A DNA stretch of 64,000 bases from NCBI RefSeq assembly GCF_003931855.1, contig NZ_CP034248.1:1736001-1800000 (forward strand), read 5' to 3'. Each line of letters begins with the position of its first letter. Position 1 is the first letter of the stretch. The DNA comes from Paenibacillus lentus (GTDB lineage: Bacteria > Bacillota > Bacilli > Paenibacillales > Paenibacillaceae). The notes under the pieces are model-generated. The model saw only the letters and a program-made list of their open reading frames with translations, was not told where the DNA came from and searched no databases. Shown here one piece after another: positions 26,284-35,279 of this stretch. The translations under genes and the position numbers were made by a program.

Positions 26284-26312
26284 AACCTCAGGAAATTGTT
26301 CCTGAGGTTTGC
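26284..26312. terminator. Hairpin between convergent lipoprotein and TetR genes
   Basis: AACCTCAGG (26284-26292) pairs with CCTGAGGTT (26301-26309) around an 8-nt loop. The T-tract is short, so termination strength is uncertain. It lies between convergent genes. Confidence 0.6.
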
Positions 26313-26351
26313 TTGGTTAAGAGAGGGTAATCTCTAAACTGTAATATAGGG

Positions 26352-26933
26352 TCAGATCATGTGGCTCAACGTGGCTTCCATGCCATGAATCATATAGGGA
26401 ATGGCTAATTTAATATATTCCTCGGCGGATACCTGGCTATTGTTCTGCCAATCGATGGAAGCTCCGTAAATGCCCCAGCTTAAAATGACAGCGGTAATCC
26501 TAAGGGATTCATCGCTTTCTTTGGCATGATGCTGCAGCAGTATTTTATAGAACAGGTTCTCCAGCTCTTTCTTGATAATGGCTTCAATGGTCGTGGTAAA
26601 GGCTTCAAAGCTTCTTCGACATTGCGATTGCAGCGACTTTTGAAATTTAGTAAGAGATAAGAAAATATTAATGACCGTAGCCTCGTTCAGTTGGTCATGC
26701 TTGGAAATTTCACGGATGACGTTTGTCATTAAATCCTCGGTTAAGACTTTTTCCAATAAATCGTATTTATCTGTGAAGTGATAATAGAAAGTTGCCCGGT
26801 TAACGGTCGCTTCTGTCGTAATATCTTTGATGGTGATATCCTTGAACTCTTTGCGCGTTGACACCAGCATGAAAGCATCCATAATCAGTTTCCGAGTACG
26901 AACAATGCGTGGATCGATTTTTGCTTCGGTCAT
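26352..26933 (-). CDS. TetR family repressor of the azoreductase gene
   Basis: A 193-residue TetR regulator: HTH FKDITIKDITTEATVNRATFYYHFTDKYDLL (about residues 30-60), followed by a C-terminal domain of the TetR_C_7-like type with few hallmarks. I use the ATG at 26933 preceded by AGAGGAAT; an upstream in-frame start adds 12 residues. Divergent from an azoreductase gene, with a perfect palindrome between them. An imperfect one (TCGT-4-ACGA, 26978-26989) near its own start suggests autoregulation. Confidence 0.9.
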   Translation of the reverse strand: MTEAKIDPRIVRTRKLIMDAFMLVSTRKEFKDITIKDITTEATVNRATFYYHFTDKYDLLEKVLTEDLMTNVIREISKHDQLNEATVINIFLSLTKFQKSLQSQCRRSFEAFTTTIEAIIKKELENLFYKILLQHHAKESDESLRITAVILSWGIYGASIDWQNNSQVSAEEYIKLAIPYMIHGMEATLSHMI

Positions 26934-27043
26934 GGGAATTCCTCTTTTCGTATTTTTCCTACAATTCAATGAAATTGTCGTATAAACGATAAAATCAAAA
27001 TATTATTGGTTGAGTGGGAAATGAGTTGCTTTTACAATATAGT

Positions 27044-27065
27044 TTATACAACATATGTTGTATAA
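27044..27065. promoter_or_regulatory. Palindromic operator between tetR and azoR
   Basis: A perfect 22-bp palindrome with half-site TTATACAACAT. It lies about 100 bp ahead of the azoreductase start and 110 bp ahead of tetR, the expected place for a shared operator bound by the divergent TetR dimer. Confidence 0.7.
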
Positions 27066-27166
27066 GCAATAGATGTTAAATGGCATCTGCAAGGAGTATT
27101 TGGTAAAATAGAGAGTGACATCTATCACATCTAAAAATATTTAGAGAAAAAGTGGAGGAATCTTAC

Positions 27167-27796
27167 ATGAACGTACTTGTAGTAAAAGCAAACAACCGCC
27201 CAGCTTCAGAGGGCGTATCCAGTAAAATGTATGATGCATTTATGGAGGCCGTCAAAGGTAAGGAGAACTTGAATGTGACTACGTATGACGTATTCGCAGA
27301 GGATATGCCTTACTTCGGTCAGGATTTATTTAACGCCTTCGGCAAAGTGCAAAATGGTGGCGAATTAACGGACATGGAGAGCCGTCTCCTGGCAGCTAAG
27401 CAAAAAGCAATGGACGCCTTAACAGCGGCAGATGTGGTTGTGTTCGCATTCCCGCTTTGGAACTTGACGATCCCGGCTAAATTGCAAACCTTTGTCGATT
27501 ATGTCTACGCTGCTGGATACTCGTTCAAATATAATGAAGAAGGCCAATTGGTTCCATTGATGACGGATAAAAAGGCGATCTTCCTCAGCGCGCGTGGCGG
27601 GATCTATTCCACGCCAGAAGCAGCGCCGATGGAAATGTCAGTGAACTATATGCGCAACGTATTTGGAGGCGTGTTCGGGATGCAAATCCTGGATGAGGTC
27701 GTCATTGAAGGACATAACGCTATGCCGGCGAAAGCCAATGAAATTATTGAGGATGGATTGCGCCGGGTAGCTGAAGCTGCTTCTAAATTGGCGTAA
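27167..27796 (+). CDS. azoR: FMN-dependent NADH-azoreductase (AzoR/AcpD)
   Basis: A 209-residue flavodoxin-like enzyme: VLVVKANNRPASEGVSSKMYDAF phosphate loop, FAFPLWNLTIPAKLQTFVDYV and the flavin-contacting SARGGIYS segment are AzoR hallmarks. It reduces azo dyes and quinones with NADH and acts as a homodimer in the cytoplasm. The ATG at 27167 follows GTGGAGGAA with good spacing. Likely repressed by the divergent TetR and induced by electrophiles (inference). Confidence 0.94.
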   Translation: MNVLVVKANNRPASEGVSSKMYDAFMEAVKGKENLNVTTYDVFAEDMPYFGQDLFNAFGKVQNGGELTDMESRLLAAKQKAMDALTAADVVVFAFPLWNLTIPAKLQTFVDYVYAAGYSFKYNEEGQLVPLMTDKKAIFLSARGGIYSTPEAAPMEMSVNYMRNVFGGVFGMQILDEVVIEGHNAMPAKANEIIEDGLRRVAEAASKLA

Positions 27797-27833
27797 AACG
27801 TATAAATCAGTGCATAGAACTTAAAAATTCGCT

Positions 27834-27884
27834 AAAAAGGCTATCTCCCTAGGTCAATACCGGCCGATCGGAGATAGCTTTTTT
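27834..27884 (+). terminator. Terminator after azoR
   Basis: AAAGGCTATCTCC pairs with GGAGATAGCTTTTTT across a 22-nt loop. Confidence 0.85.
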
Positions 27885-27998
27885 GCATATTCCACAGGAA
27901 ACAAACAATTGAATGGCATGTGCTTAATGAAAACAACCTTGTCCCAGTCATTTAAGATATAAATAAACATAAATAAAGATAAAACAAATGTAATTATG

Positions 27999-28027
27999 TT
28001 GACTTCGCAGAAATAGAAATGTAGGAT
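27999..28027 (+). promoter_or_regulatory. Probable promoter of the alcohol dehydrogenase gene
   Basis: TTGACT (27999-28004) and TAGGAT (28022-28027), spacing 17 bp, in an otherwise featureless AT-rich interval. The Rex-like site lies just downstream. Confidence 0.5.
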
Positions 28028-28042
28028 GAAAGTAAATAGATA

Positions 28043-28058
28043 TGTGAATATGTTCACT
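28043..28058. promoter_or_regulatory. Rex-like (or Fnr-like) operator
   Basis: TGTGAA-TATG-TTCACT matches the Rex consensus TGTGAA-4-TTCACA at 11 of 12 fixed bases. Centred about 16-30 bp after the -10 box, it is in a repressing position, as expected for Rex, which frees fermentative alcohol dehydrogenases when NADH is high. Gram-positive Fnr sites (TGTGA-6-TCACA) look alike, so Fnr is the alternative. Confidence 0.5.
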
Positions 28059-28102
28059 TTTAACTGAATGAAATTTATTAATTGATCGGAGGCTGGTTGA
28101 AA

Positions 28103-29254
28103 ATGAGTACTCGTGTGTTTTACGTTCCGTCCATTAATATTATGGGAAAAGGTTGTCTTCAGGATATAGGACCGCACATACAAGAGCTTAACCTGAAGAA
28201 GGCGCTGGTAGTCACCGACAAATTCCTAATGCAAAGCGGTATTGCCGGCAAAGTGCTGCATGTGTTGGATAAGATCGAACTTGAATATGTCGTTTACGAT
28301 GAAGTGAAGCCGAATCCAACCTGCAAAAATGTACATGACGGCGTCGAGGTTCTGCAGGCCAATGGGTGTGATTTTCTCATCTCCATCGGCGGAGGATCCC
28401 CGCAGGATACGGCCAAAGGCATCGGGATTATCGCTACAAACGGCGGTCATATTGCTGATTATGAGGGCGTGCATAAATCCAAGCACAAGTCGCTGCCGAT
28501 CGTGGCCGTGAACACGACTGCAGGGACGTCCGCCGAAGTAACAATTAACTATGTGATTACGGACGAGGAACGGAAAGTCAAAATGGTTATGGTGGACAAA
28601 AATAGTATTGCAACAATCTCTGTTAATGACCCCGAGCTGATGGTAGATAAGCCCGCCGATCTGACCGCTGCAACTGGGATGGACGCTCTTACGCATGCGA
28701 TTGAAGCATTGGTCACGCCAGGCGCTTATCCGGTAACGGATGCTACCGCCTTGGCGGCGGTCGAACTGATCTATAACAATCTGGCTCGTACGGTGAAGAA
28801 CGGCCGCGATATCGAAGCCCGCGAGCAGATGGTTTATGCTATGTTCCTCGCCGGCTTGGCGTTTAATAACGCGGGACTCGGCTATGTTCATGCTATGGCT
28901 CATCAGTTGGGCGGCGTTTATGACCTGCCTCACGGCGTGTGCAATGCGATGCTGCTGCCGATCGTAGAAGAGGAGAATGCCAGGCATGTTCCCGAGAGGT
29001 TCAGACCGATTGCGAAAGCTATGGGATTTGAAGCCAATGGGAGAAGCGACAAGGAGTGCGCCACTTATGTGATCAATGCCATTAAGGAGCTATCTAAAGA
29101 AGTGGGCATCCCGGCAAAGCTGTCCGAGCTCGGGGTAACGGAGGTCGACCTGGATCTTCTTGCAGAGAACGCGATGAAGGACGCCTGTGCACCGGGTAAT
29201 CCGTTTATCCCAACCAAAGAAGAAGTAATCGCGATGTTCAGGAAAATACTCTAA
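28103..29254 (+). CDS. Iron-containing (group III) alcohol dehydrogenase
   Basis: A 383-residue NAD(P)-dependent alcohol dehydrogenase of the Fe-ADH family. The nucleotide-binding GGGSPQDTAKG is at about residues 94-104. The metal ligands lie in GMDALTHAIEALVTP (Asp, His) and YVHAMAHQLGGVYDLPHG (two His). Most similar in style to 1,3-propanediol/lactaldehyde or methanol dehydrogenase-type proteins; substrate not determinable. I start at the ATG at 28103, 10 nt after CGGAGG. A Rex-like site suggests redox-controlled fermentative use. Confidence 0.93.
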   Translation: MSTRVFYVPSINIMGKGCLQDIGPHIQELNLKKALVVTDKFLMQSGIAGKVLHVLDKIELEYVVYDEVKPNPTCKNVHDGVEVLQANGCDFLISIGGGSPQDTAKGIGIIATNGGHIADYEGVHKSKHKSLPIVAVNTTAGTSAEVTINYVITDEERKVKMVMVDKNSIATISVNDPELMVDKPADLTAATGMDALTHAIEALVTPGAYPVTDATALAAVELIYNNLARTVKNGRDIEAREQMVYAMFLAGLAFNNAGLGYVHAMAHQLGGVYDLPHGVCNAMLLPIVEEENARHVPERFRPIAKAMGFEANGRSDKECATYVINAIKELSKEVGIPAKLSELGVTEVDLDLLAENAMKDACAPGNPFIPTKEEVIAMFRKIL

Positions 29255-29311
29255 ACCAAATATTATCCATATTAATGATTCAGCTAATTAATTAAATCTA
29301 TGCTTGAAATG

Positions 29312-29360
29312 GGGCGCTCCGGTCATCGTTGCTGACTACGGGGCGAGCCCTATTCTTTTT
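29312..29360 (+). terminator. Terminator after the alcohol dehydrogenase
   Basis: An interrupted stem GGGC/GCCC, GCTCC/GGGGC and GTCA/TGAC with small bulges, followed by ATTCTTTTT. Confidence 0.7.
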
Positions 29361-29484
29361 ATAAAACGATTATCATCCATAGCATGAATTAGATATTACG
29401 ATGGGTATCCCAGGCCTCATTAATTATGTAAAATATCGATAATAGTGATTCCGAATCGACCTATAAAACGGGGTGGCCATCTTG

Positions 29485-31260
29485 ATGGGGAAATTTCGTG
29501 GTGTATTCAGGGAGGCCGGCATCTACCACAAGATGCTGGTGCTGATCACGTTGCTGATGATTGTCAGCTTCTCCTTGTATTGGATTGCGTTAAAATACGT
29601 GACCAGTCTGTACGATCGGCAAATGTATGAGCGCACCTCTCAGGTGCTGAATAGTTCAGCACTTGGGATCGAGAATCAGCTGCGGGAGCAGGAAGAGCTG
29701 TCGTTTCGGGTATTCTCGGATGAGCAGCTGCAGCAAAGCCTCGCCCATCTGAAGGTAGATGGCGCAACAGCATACCAGAAGGCCATTCAGCGCAAAAAAA
29801 TCATGGATCGGCTCACCGCTATCGCAGGCTCCGAGAAATTCGTGTATTCGATCATGGTTATCGATCGGGAGCATCAGGCCTTGATTGGTGGCAATCGCGC
29901 AGGCATGGCGCAGGAGCTGCAAACTGAGCTCACATCGATTGCTGAATCTGCGGACGGGTCGAACGTGTGGTACGTTGGTAGCGACCGATCACTGTATGCG
30001 GTGCGGCAAATCAAATCATACAGCGGGACGACTTTTCCTAGGGACAACCTGGGCACACTCATTATCCGCTTCCGAAAGGAACGGATTATCGAGGACTTCG
30101 TGCAAAGCGGCGGGGATGACAGCCATCTCATCATTACGGATGGCAGCAAAATCATCTATCCAGATCATCCTCTCATCTCCGAGGCGGAGATTGCCGCTGA
30201 GCTGATGCGCTCCGAGTCCTATGGCTTAACGACCGTTGGAGAGAATCGGTATTTTTTTACGCGGGTAAGGTCTTCCGACTTGGGATGGACTTATTTGAAT
30301 ATGACCCCGTTCAACAGCATGTTTCGAACGATTTCATTCGTCAAAGAGTTGGTCACGATTATCTTCATCTTGATTTTGTTCATTGGAATTGCGTTTGGAG
30401 TCAAGTTGTCGCGCAGCATCACTCGGCCGATTGAGCAGTTGATCAAGAAGATGCGCAAGATCGAGAAGGGGGATCTCGACAACCTTGAAGAGCAGTCACT
30501 TGGAGAGGTGCCGAAAACCTCCCAGACCGAGGTCGAACATTTGCAGCGCACGTTTAAAATGATGATTCAACGCATCCGCGAGCTCATTAACCAAAATTAT
30601 GCGAAGCAGCTGGTCATCCGCGAAAGTGAGTTGAAAGCGCTTCAAGCGCAGATTAATCCGCATTTCCTTTACAATACGCTGGATTCGATTAATTGGCTGG
30701 CCAAAGTAAACGGCCAGAAGCAAATTTCGCAAATGGTAGAGTCGCTCGGCTTCCTGCTGCGCAGCTCGCTTGATGATGGAACAAGTCTGGTCACGTTAAA
30801 ATCTGAGCTGGAGATTATCCGCAGCTATGTGACGATCCAGCGCATCCGATTTGAGGAACGATTGGACTTCGAGCTGGAGGTTCCTGATGAATATCTGGAC
30901 GCTCTCATTCCGAAAATGACGCTTCAGCCCTTGCTTGAGAACGCTATTCACTACGCTCTGGAGCCAAAGATCGATCCCTGTCATATTCGTATTATTGTAG
31001 AGAAATTGACGGAGAAGCATGGAGCGCTCAATATCCGGGTGGAGGATGACGGACCGGGCATGACGGCAGATTTTATAACGGAGCTCCGAGGGGGGAGGGT
31101 ACAGACTCGAGGCAAAGGCATCGGGCTGTCTAATATCGAGGAACGCATCAAGCTGACCTTTGGCTCCGAATGGGGCATCCGTATCGAAAGCGAGCCGAAT
31201 GTTCGGACGGCCATACATGTTCGTATACCCTACAGACAAGGAGAGGAAGAGGATGTATAA
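29485..31260 (+). CDS. yesM: Sensor histidine kinase YesM (rhamnogalacturonan locus)
   Basis: A 591-residue kinase. Membrane helix 1 is at about residues 15-38 and an extracellular sensor region at 40-270. Helix 2 (VTIIFILILFIGIAFGVKL) is near 285-305, followed by HAMP, then the His box ALQAQINPHFLYNTLDSINW with His393. The N-box LQPLLENAIHYAL and G-box VEDDGPGMT complete the ATPase. I start at the ATG at 29485 (GGGGTGG upstream); an in-frame GTG at 29473 lacks a ribosome site. It overlaps its regulator gene by 8 bp. The locus matches B. subtilis yesMN plus importer, so the signal is probably a rhamnogalacturonan fragment (inference). Confidence 0.93.
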   Translation: MGKFRGVFREAGIYHKMLVLITLLMIVSFSLYWIALKYVTSLYDRQMYERTSQVLNSSALGIENQLREQEELSFRVFSDEQLQQSLAHLKVDGATAYQKAIQRKKIMDRLTAIAGSEKFVYSIMVIDREHQALIGGNRAGMAQELQTELTSIAESADGSNVWYVGSDRSLYAVRQIKSYSGTTFPRDNLGTLIIRFRKERIIEDFVQSGGDDSHLIITDGSKIIYPDHPLISEAEIAAELMRSESYGLTTVGENRYFFTRVRSSDLGWTYLNMTPFNSMFRTISFVKELVTIIFILILFIGIAFGVKLSRSITRPIEQLIKKMRKIEKGDLDNLEEQSLGEVPKTSQTEVEHLQRTFKMMIQRIRELINQNYAKQLVIRESELKALQAQINPHFLYNTLDSINWLAKVNGQKQISQMVESLGFLLRSSLDDGTSLVTLKSELEIIRSYVTIQRIRFEERLDFELEVPDEYLDALIPKMTLQPLLENAIHYALEPKIDPCHIRIIVEKLTEKHGALNIRVEDDGPGMTADFITELRGGRVQTRGKGIGLSNIEERIKLTFGSEWGIRIESEPNVRTAIHVRIPYRQGEEEDV

Positions 31261-32818
31261 GGTGCTGCTTGTGGATGATGAGCGGATGATTTTGGAGGGC
31301 ATTCAGCAGATTGTGGATTGGAACAGTGCAGGCACCAAGCTGATCGGAACAGCGCGCAACGGAATCGAAGCCTATGAGCTGGTCGTCAAGGAGCAGCCAG
31401 ATTTTGTCATTAGCGATATATCGATGCCTGGGCTGAACGGGTTGGAGCTGGTCGAGAAGACATTGCAGTCGTTCCCGAACATCCGATTTATTATGCTGAC
31501 GGGATACAAGGATTTCGAATATGCCCGCAGCGCGATGCAGTATGGCGTGAAGCATTACCTGTTGAAGCCTTGCAATGAGGCGCAAATTTATGAAGCGTTG
31601 GCAGAGCTCGTAATCGAACGGGAGGAGCACGAGGAGCGGGAACAGTTCGTAGCCAGTATGAAGGACGGATTGAACAAGGTGCTCCCTCACGTGAAGGAGC
31701 AGTTCTTGCGAGAGCTCGTATCCAATAAGACGTATGGTCGCAGCGATTTGGACTATTATCGCGAGTTGTTCGGGCTGAAGGAGGAAGAGCATCCGATTCG
31801 CCTCATCTTATTTCAGCTGGAGCATTCCCATGAGTACGAGCATTTATTTGCCTTGAAAAATATAGCCGAGGATTTGCTGGAGGGTGTTCTGCTCGGCGCC
31901 ACACTCAACGGAAGGCTGCTTATGCTCGTCCATGAAACGCTAGAGCTAGCGGTACTGCTGCGGAATATTGAAGAAGTAAAGCAGACGTTTCTCGGTTTCT
32001 ATAACGTTGAATTGACCGTGGCGCTCAGCGAAGCCGGCCTGATGGAAACAGCACGCAAATTGTACCGTGAGACACTGCAATGCATGAATCACCGCTTTTA
32101 TGTCGGCGAAGGAAGCTTAATTATGAAGGGGGACTTGCCCGCGGATGACCGAGGCAGCGGAGATGTCGAGCTGGATGAGGAGCGAATGGCCCTCCTGATT
32201 AAATCGGGGCTTAGCGACGAGGTGGAGCGCGAGCTGGAGCGGCTGTTCAGCCAGCTGGCGCAGCTTTGCCTGGAAATCGGTGTGACGCGCTCGTACGTGC
32301 TGGAACTGTATGCTATGCTAATCCGCCTATGCTCGCCGGAGGATCGCCATCGGTTCACGGCGCAAATGGCCGAAATTGTCGGACTTGACACCCTGTCCAG
32401 TCTCGAGACATTCGTCAAGAAAGCTGCCCTGCACGTCACCTCGGGATATTACAAGAACAGCATCAGCCGCCGTTCTTCAATCGTCGAAAGAATGATATCA
32501 ATTGTGGAGCAGCATTACATGAATGCCGAGTTGACTCTAAATGGCGTAGCGAACGAGATGCTGTATATGAACCCGGATTATCTCGGTAAAGTGTTCAAAC
32601 AGGTGACGGGGGATAACTTCTCCCATTATTTAAGCCGCTTGCGGATCGAGAAGGCAGCCGAACAAATCCGCCGCAGCGGTGATGTGAAGATATTTGAGCT
32701 TGCCGATGCTTACGGCTTCGGGGGGAACTCTAAATATTTCAGCCAGGCCTTCAAGAAGTGGATGGGGATGACGCCGACGGAATACCGCAAATCGCTGGAG
32801 GAGAGCAGGGCGCACTGA
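31253..32818 (+). CDS. yesN: Response regulator YesN (receiver + AraC HTH)
   Basis: A 521-residue regulator with a receiver at residues 2-120 (DDE at 8-10, Asp55 in ISDISMPG, Lys in YLLKP) and an AraC-type double HTH at about 415-515 (LNGVANEMLYMNPDYLGKVFKQ, DAYGFGGNSKYFSQAFKKWMGMTPTEYR). The ATG at 31253 follows GGAGAGGAAGA and lies inside the kinase gene's last codons. Expected to activate the downstream importer and pectin enzymes. GC-rich compared with the first cluster's regulator. Confidence 0.94.
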   Translation: MYKVLLVDDERMILEGIQQIVDWNSAGTKLIGTARNGIEAYELVVKEQPDFVISDISMPGLNGLELVEKTLQSFPNIRFIMLTGYKDFEYARSAMQYGVKHYLLKPCNEAQIYEALAELVIEREEHEEREQFVASMKDGLNKVLPHVKEQFLRELVSNKTYGRSDLDYYRELFGLKEEEHPIRLILFQLEHSHEYEHLFALKNIAEDLLEGVLLGATLNGRLLMLVHETLELAVLLRNIEEVKQTFLGFYNVELTVALSEAGLMETARKLYRETLQCMNHRFYVGEGSLIMKGDLPADDRGSGDVELDEERMALLIKSGLSDEVERELERLFSQLAQLCLEIGVTRSYVLELYAMLIRLCSPEDRHRFTAQMAEIVGLDTLSSLETFVKKAALHVTSGYYKNSISRRSSIVERMISIVEQHYMNAELTLNGVANEMLYMNPDYLGKVFKQVTGDNFSHYLSRLRIEKAAEQIRRSGDVKIFELADAYGFGGNSKYFSQAFKKWMGMTPTEYRKSLEESRAH

Positions 32819-32893
32819 AGCACCACTGTTTTTTATACCATTAAGTCGGATGAGTGAGTTTTCTTCTACCCCCTTTGGGGCGAAAATGATAGT

Positions 32894-32907
32894 TGTAAGC
32901 GTTATCA
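32894..32907. promoter_or_regulatory. CcpA cre site
   Basis: TGTAAGCGTTATCA fits the cre consensus TGWAANCGNTNWCA at every position. It lies 26 nt ahead of the binding-protein start, so CcpA/HPr-Ser-P should repress the importer and pectin genes when preferred sugars are present, without touching the upstream kinase/regulator genes. Confidence 0.75.
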
Positions 32908-32932
32908 AACTAGCGTTCGACGAAAGGGGAGA

Positions 32933-34264
32933 ATGTTTGTGAGAAAGAAAACGGCTGTATGGTTGTTGGTGGTTTTGTTATTCATTTTGCCTGCCTGCAG
33001 TGGCGGTGGCAGTGCCGGAGGTGCGAGTAACGGAGAAGGCAATGGCAAGTCTGCGCAAGAGAATACAGATAAGAAAGACAAAACCACACTAAGAATTGCT
33101 TGGTGGGGAGGCGACAAACGCCACGAATACACCCAGCAAATTGTTGATAAATATCAGGAGCTCAATCCCCATGTAAAAATCGACGTTGAGTATGCGGCTT
33201 TTGACGACTATTGGAAGAAGCTTGCGCCGCAGGCGGCGGCGAATCAATTGCCGGACATCGTGCAGATGGACATTTCTTATATTGTACAATACGCCAAGAA
33301 TGGGCAGCTTGAGGACTTAACATCCTATATTGGCGATCAGATCAAGGTGGACGATGTGAATGAGAACGTCATTTCCACCGGAAAAATAAATGATGTGCAA
33401 TACGGCGTGCCGACGGGAGTCAATGTACTGGGCTTTCAGTATGATCCGGAGCTGCTGAAGAAGTCGGGCGTCGATAGCATTCCGGAAAATTGGACTTGGG
33501 ACCAGTATGAAGAAATCGCGTTGAAAGTTCGCGATGCAGGTTATGTCATGGACGGCTCCATGGCACCGGATATATTCTTCCACTACTTCCTTCGTACCCA
33601 TGGGCTGTCGCTATACAACCAAGAAGGAACAGCGCTTGGATATGAGGACGATGCTTTATTCGCGGAATTCTTTGGACGGTTGGCTAGGCTGATTAAAGAG
33701 GGAGCTGTGCCTTCTCAAGAGAAGCTGACGCAAACCAAAGGCATTTTGGAGGAGTCGGAAATCGTAAAAGGAAGCGGTGTTGGCGTATGGCAATGGTCTA
33801 ACCAGTACGTCGGACTCCAGGCTGCGGTCAATCGGCCGATGGAACTGGCGCCAATGACGGGGCCGAACATGGAGAAGGGCCTGTACATGCAGCCTAGCAT
33901 GTTCTGGTCGATTACTTCCCATTCGAAGAATAAAGAAGAGGCAGCGAAGTTTATCGACTTCTGGATTAACGATGTAGAAGCGAACAAATGGATCAAGGGT
34001 GAGCGCGGCGTGCCGATTTCGGCTTCGATCAAAGAGGCTATCGTCTCGGAGCTGTCCGAGCCGGAGAAGCAGGTATTCGATTTCGTCGCAGCCATGGAAG
34101 AGAAGAGCTCGCCGATGAGTCCAGCGCCGCCGGTAGGATCGCCGCAGGTGATCGCATCTCTAGCCGATCTGGTGGAGCAGATCAACTACGGTCAGGTGAC
34201 TCCAGAGAAAGCGGCCGCCACATTCCGACAGGAAGCGAACGCCGTCCTGGCTAATAACAAGTAG
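32933..34264 (+). CDS. yesO: Substrate-binding lipoprotein YesO-like
   Basis: A 443-residue family 1 solute-binding lipoprotein: signal peptide VRKKTAVWLLVVLLFILPAC with lipobox LPAC, Gly/Ser linker, then LRIAWWGGDKRHEYTQQIVDKYQ, DDYWKKLAPQAAANQLPDIVQMD and GWQWSNQY-type (VWQWSNQYVG) blocks typical of pectin-oligosaccharide binders. It is followed by an intercistronic hairpin, two permeases, a CE12 esterase and a GH105 hydrolase. Probable ligand: rhamnogalacturonan oligosaccharides (inference from synteny with yesOPQRT). Confidence 0.92.
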   Translation: MFVRKKTAVWLLVVLLFILPACSGGGSAGGASNGEGNGKSAQENTDKKDKTTLRIAWWGGDKRHEYTQQIVDKYQELNPHVKIDVEYAAFDDYWKKLAPQAAANQLPDIVQMDISYIVQYAKNGQLEDLTSYIGDQIKVDDVNENVISTGKINDVQYGVPTGVNVLGFQYDPELLKKSGVDSIPENWTWDQYEEIALKVRDAGYVMDGSMAPDIFFHYFLRTHGLSLYNQEGTALGYEDDALFAEFFGRLARLIKEGAVPSQEKLTQTKGILEESEIVKGSGVGVWQWSNQYVGLQAAVNRPMELAPMTGPNMEKGLYMQPSMFWSITSHSKNKEEAAKFIDFWINDVEANKWIKGERGVPISASIKEAIVSELSEPEKQVFDFVAAMEEKSSPMSPAPPVGSPQVIASLADLVEQINYGQVTPEKAAATFRQEANAVLANNK

Positions 34265-34287
34265 CCCGTCCTTGACCACTTGAGAAT

Positions 34288-34326
34288 AGCGGTAAATAGG
34301 CTCCGAACGAATGCTGGTTTACCGCT
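34288..34326 (+). other. Intercistronic hairpin after the binding-protein gene
   Basis: AGCGGTAAA (34288-34296) pairs with TTTACCGCT (34318-34326), with an additional TGAGA/TCTCA outer arm. No T-run follows. It is positioned like the hairpins at 3993 and 45512, between a binding-protein gene and its first permease. Confidence 0.65.
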
Positions 34327-34344
34327 GTCTCTCAGGTGGATTTC

Positions 34345-35277
34345 ATGTTCACGATACTGCCAGGAGGTGCAGGTGCCTTGCGGAAACAGTCTCTTAGAGC
34401 CAATCTTACCGGGTATGCTTTTATCAGTCCGTTTGTGATCGGTTTTTTGGCTTTTACGCTAATTCCCATTGTGATCTCATTATATTTATCGTTTACGAAT
34501 TATAATTTATTCAACGATCCACAGTGGATTGGGACATTCAATTTCAAAAAAATGTTTACCCAGGATCAAAAATATTGGAACTCGGTCAGAGTTACTTTTA
34601 TATATGTATTTGCCGGCGTGCCGCTGCGGCTGATGTTTGCCTTGTTCGTCGCCATGCTGCTGAATACGAAGTCGCGCATGGTAGGCGTATACCGCACGGT
34701 GTATTATTTGCCATCGATCATTGGCGGAAGCGTCGCCGTATCGATCATGTGGCGCAACATTTTTAACGAACAGGGGATTGTGAATAGCCTGCTCATCTTC
34801 CTGGGGATTCCTCCCGTGGCTTGGTACGGCGATCCCAATGCTGCGCTAGGCACGCTGATTGCGCTGTCGGTATGGCAATTCGGATCTTCCATGCTGATTT
34901 TCCTCGCCGGTTTGAAGAACATTTCACCGGAAATGTACGAAGCGGCAAGCATCGATGGAGCGACCGCTCCCCGTAAATTCATGAAAATCACGCTGCCGCT
35001 GCTGAGCCCGATCATTCTGTTCAACTTGATCATGCAGACCATTAGCGCATTTATGACCTTCGTTCCTGCCTATATCATTTCTAAAGGGGAAGGAACCCCG
35101 ATGGACGGAACCCTGCTGTATTCTCTGTATTTGTTCCGGCAGGCCTTCATGTTTAACAACATGGGATACGCGGCGGCAATGGCTTGGGTCATGCTCATCA
35201 TGATCGGCATCATGACGGCGATCCTGTTCAAGACATCGAAGTTCTGGGTGTTCTATGAGTCGAAAGGGGGCCGCTAA
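34345..35277 (+). CDS. yesP: Sugar ABC permease YesP-like
   Basis: A 310-residue MalF/UgpA-type permease with six membrane helices (first: [21 protein letters not shown]) and the EAA loop [24 protein letters not shown]. The ATG at 34345 follows AGGTGG by 5 nt. Three bases separate it from the next permease. No ATPase gene accompanies it. Confidence 0.93.
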   Translation: MFTILPGGAGALRKQSLRANLTGYAFISPFVIGFLAFTLIPIVISLYLSFTNYNLFNDPQWIGTFNFKKMFTQDQKYWNSVRVTFIYVFAGVPLRLMFALFVAMLLNTKSRMVGVYRTVYYLPSIIGGSVAVSIMWRNIFNEQGIVNSLLIFLGIPPVAWYGDPNAALGTLIALSVWQFGSSMLIFLAGLKNISPEMYEAASIDGATAPRKFMKITLPLLSPIILFNLIMQTISAFMTFVPAYIISKGEGTPMDGTLLYSLYLFRQAFMFNNMGYAAAMAWVMLIMIGIMTAILFKTSKFWVFYESKGGR

Positions 35278-35279
35278 CT

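Noticed and set aside
28226..28987. Long open frame (253 codons) on the minus strand inside the alcohol dehydrogenase gene
   Set aside because: It lies wholly opposite a well-conserved Fe-ADH gene, has no ribosome site and no recognisable protein pattern.
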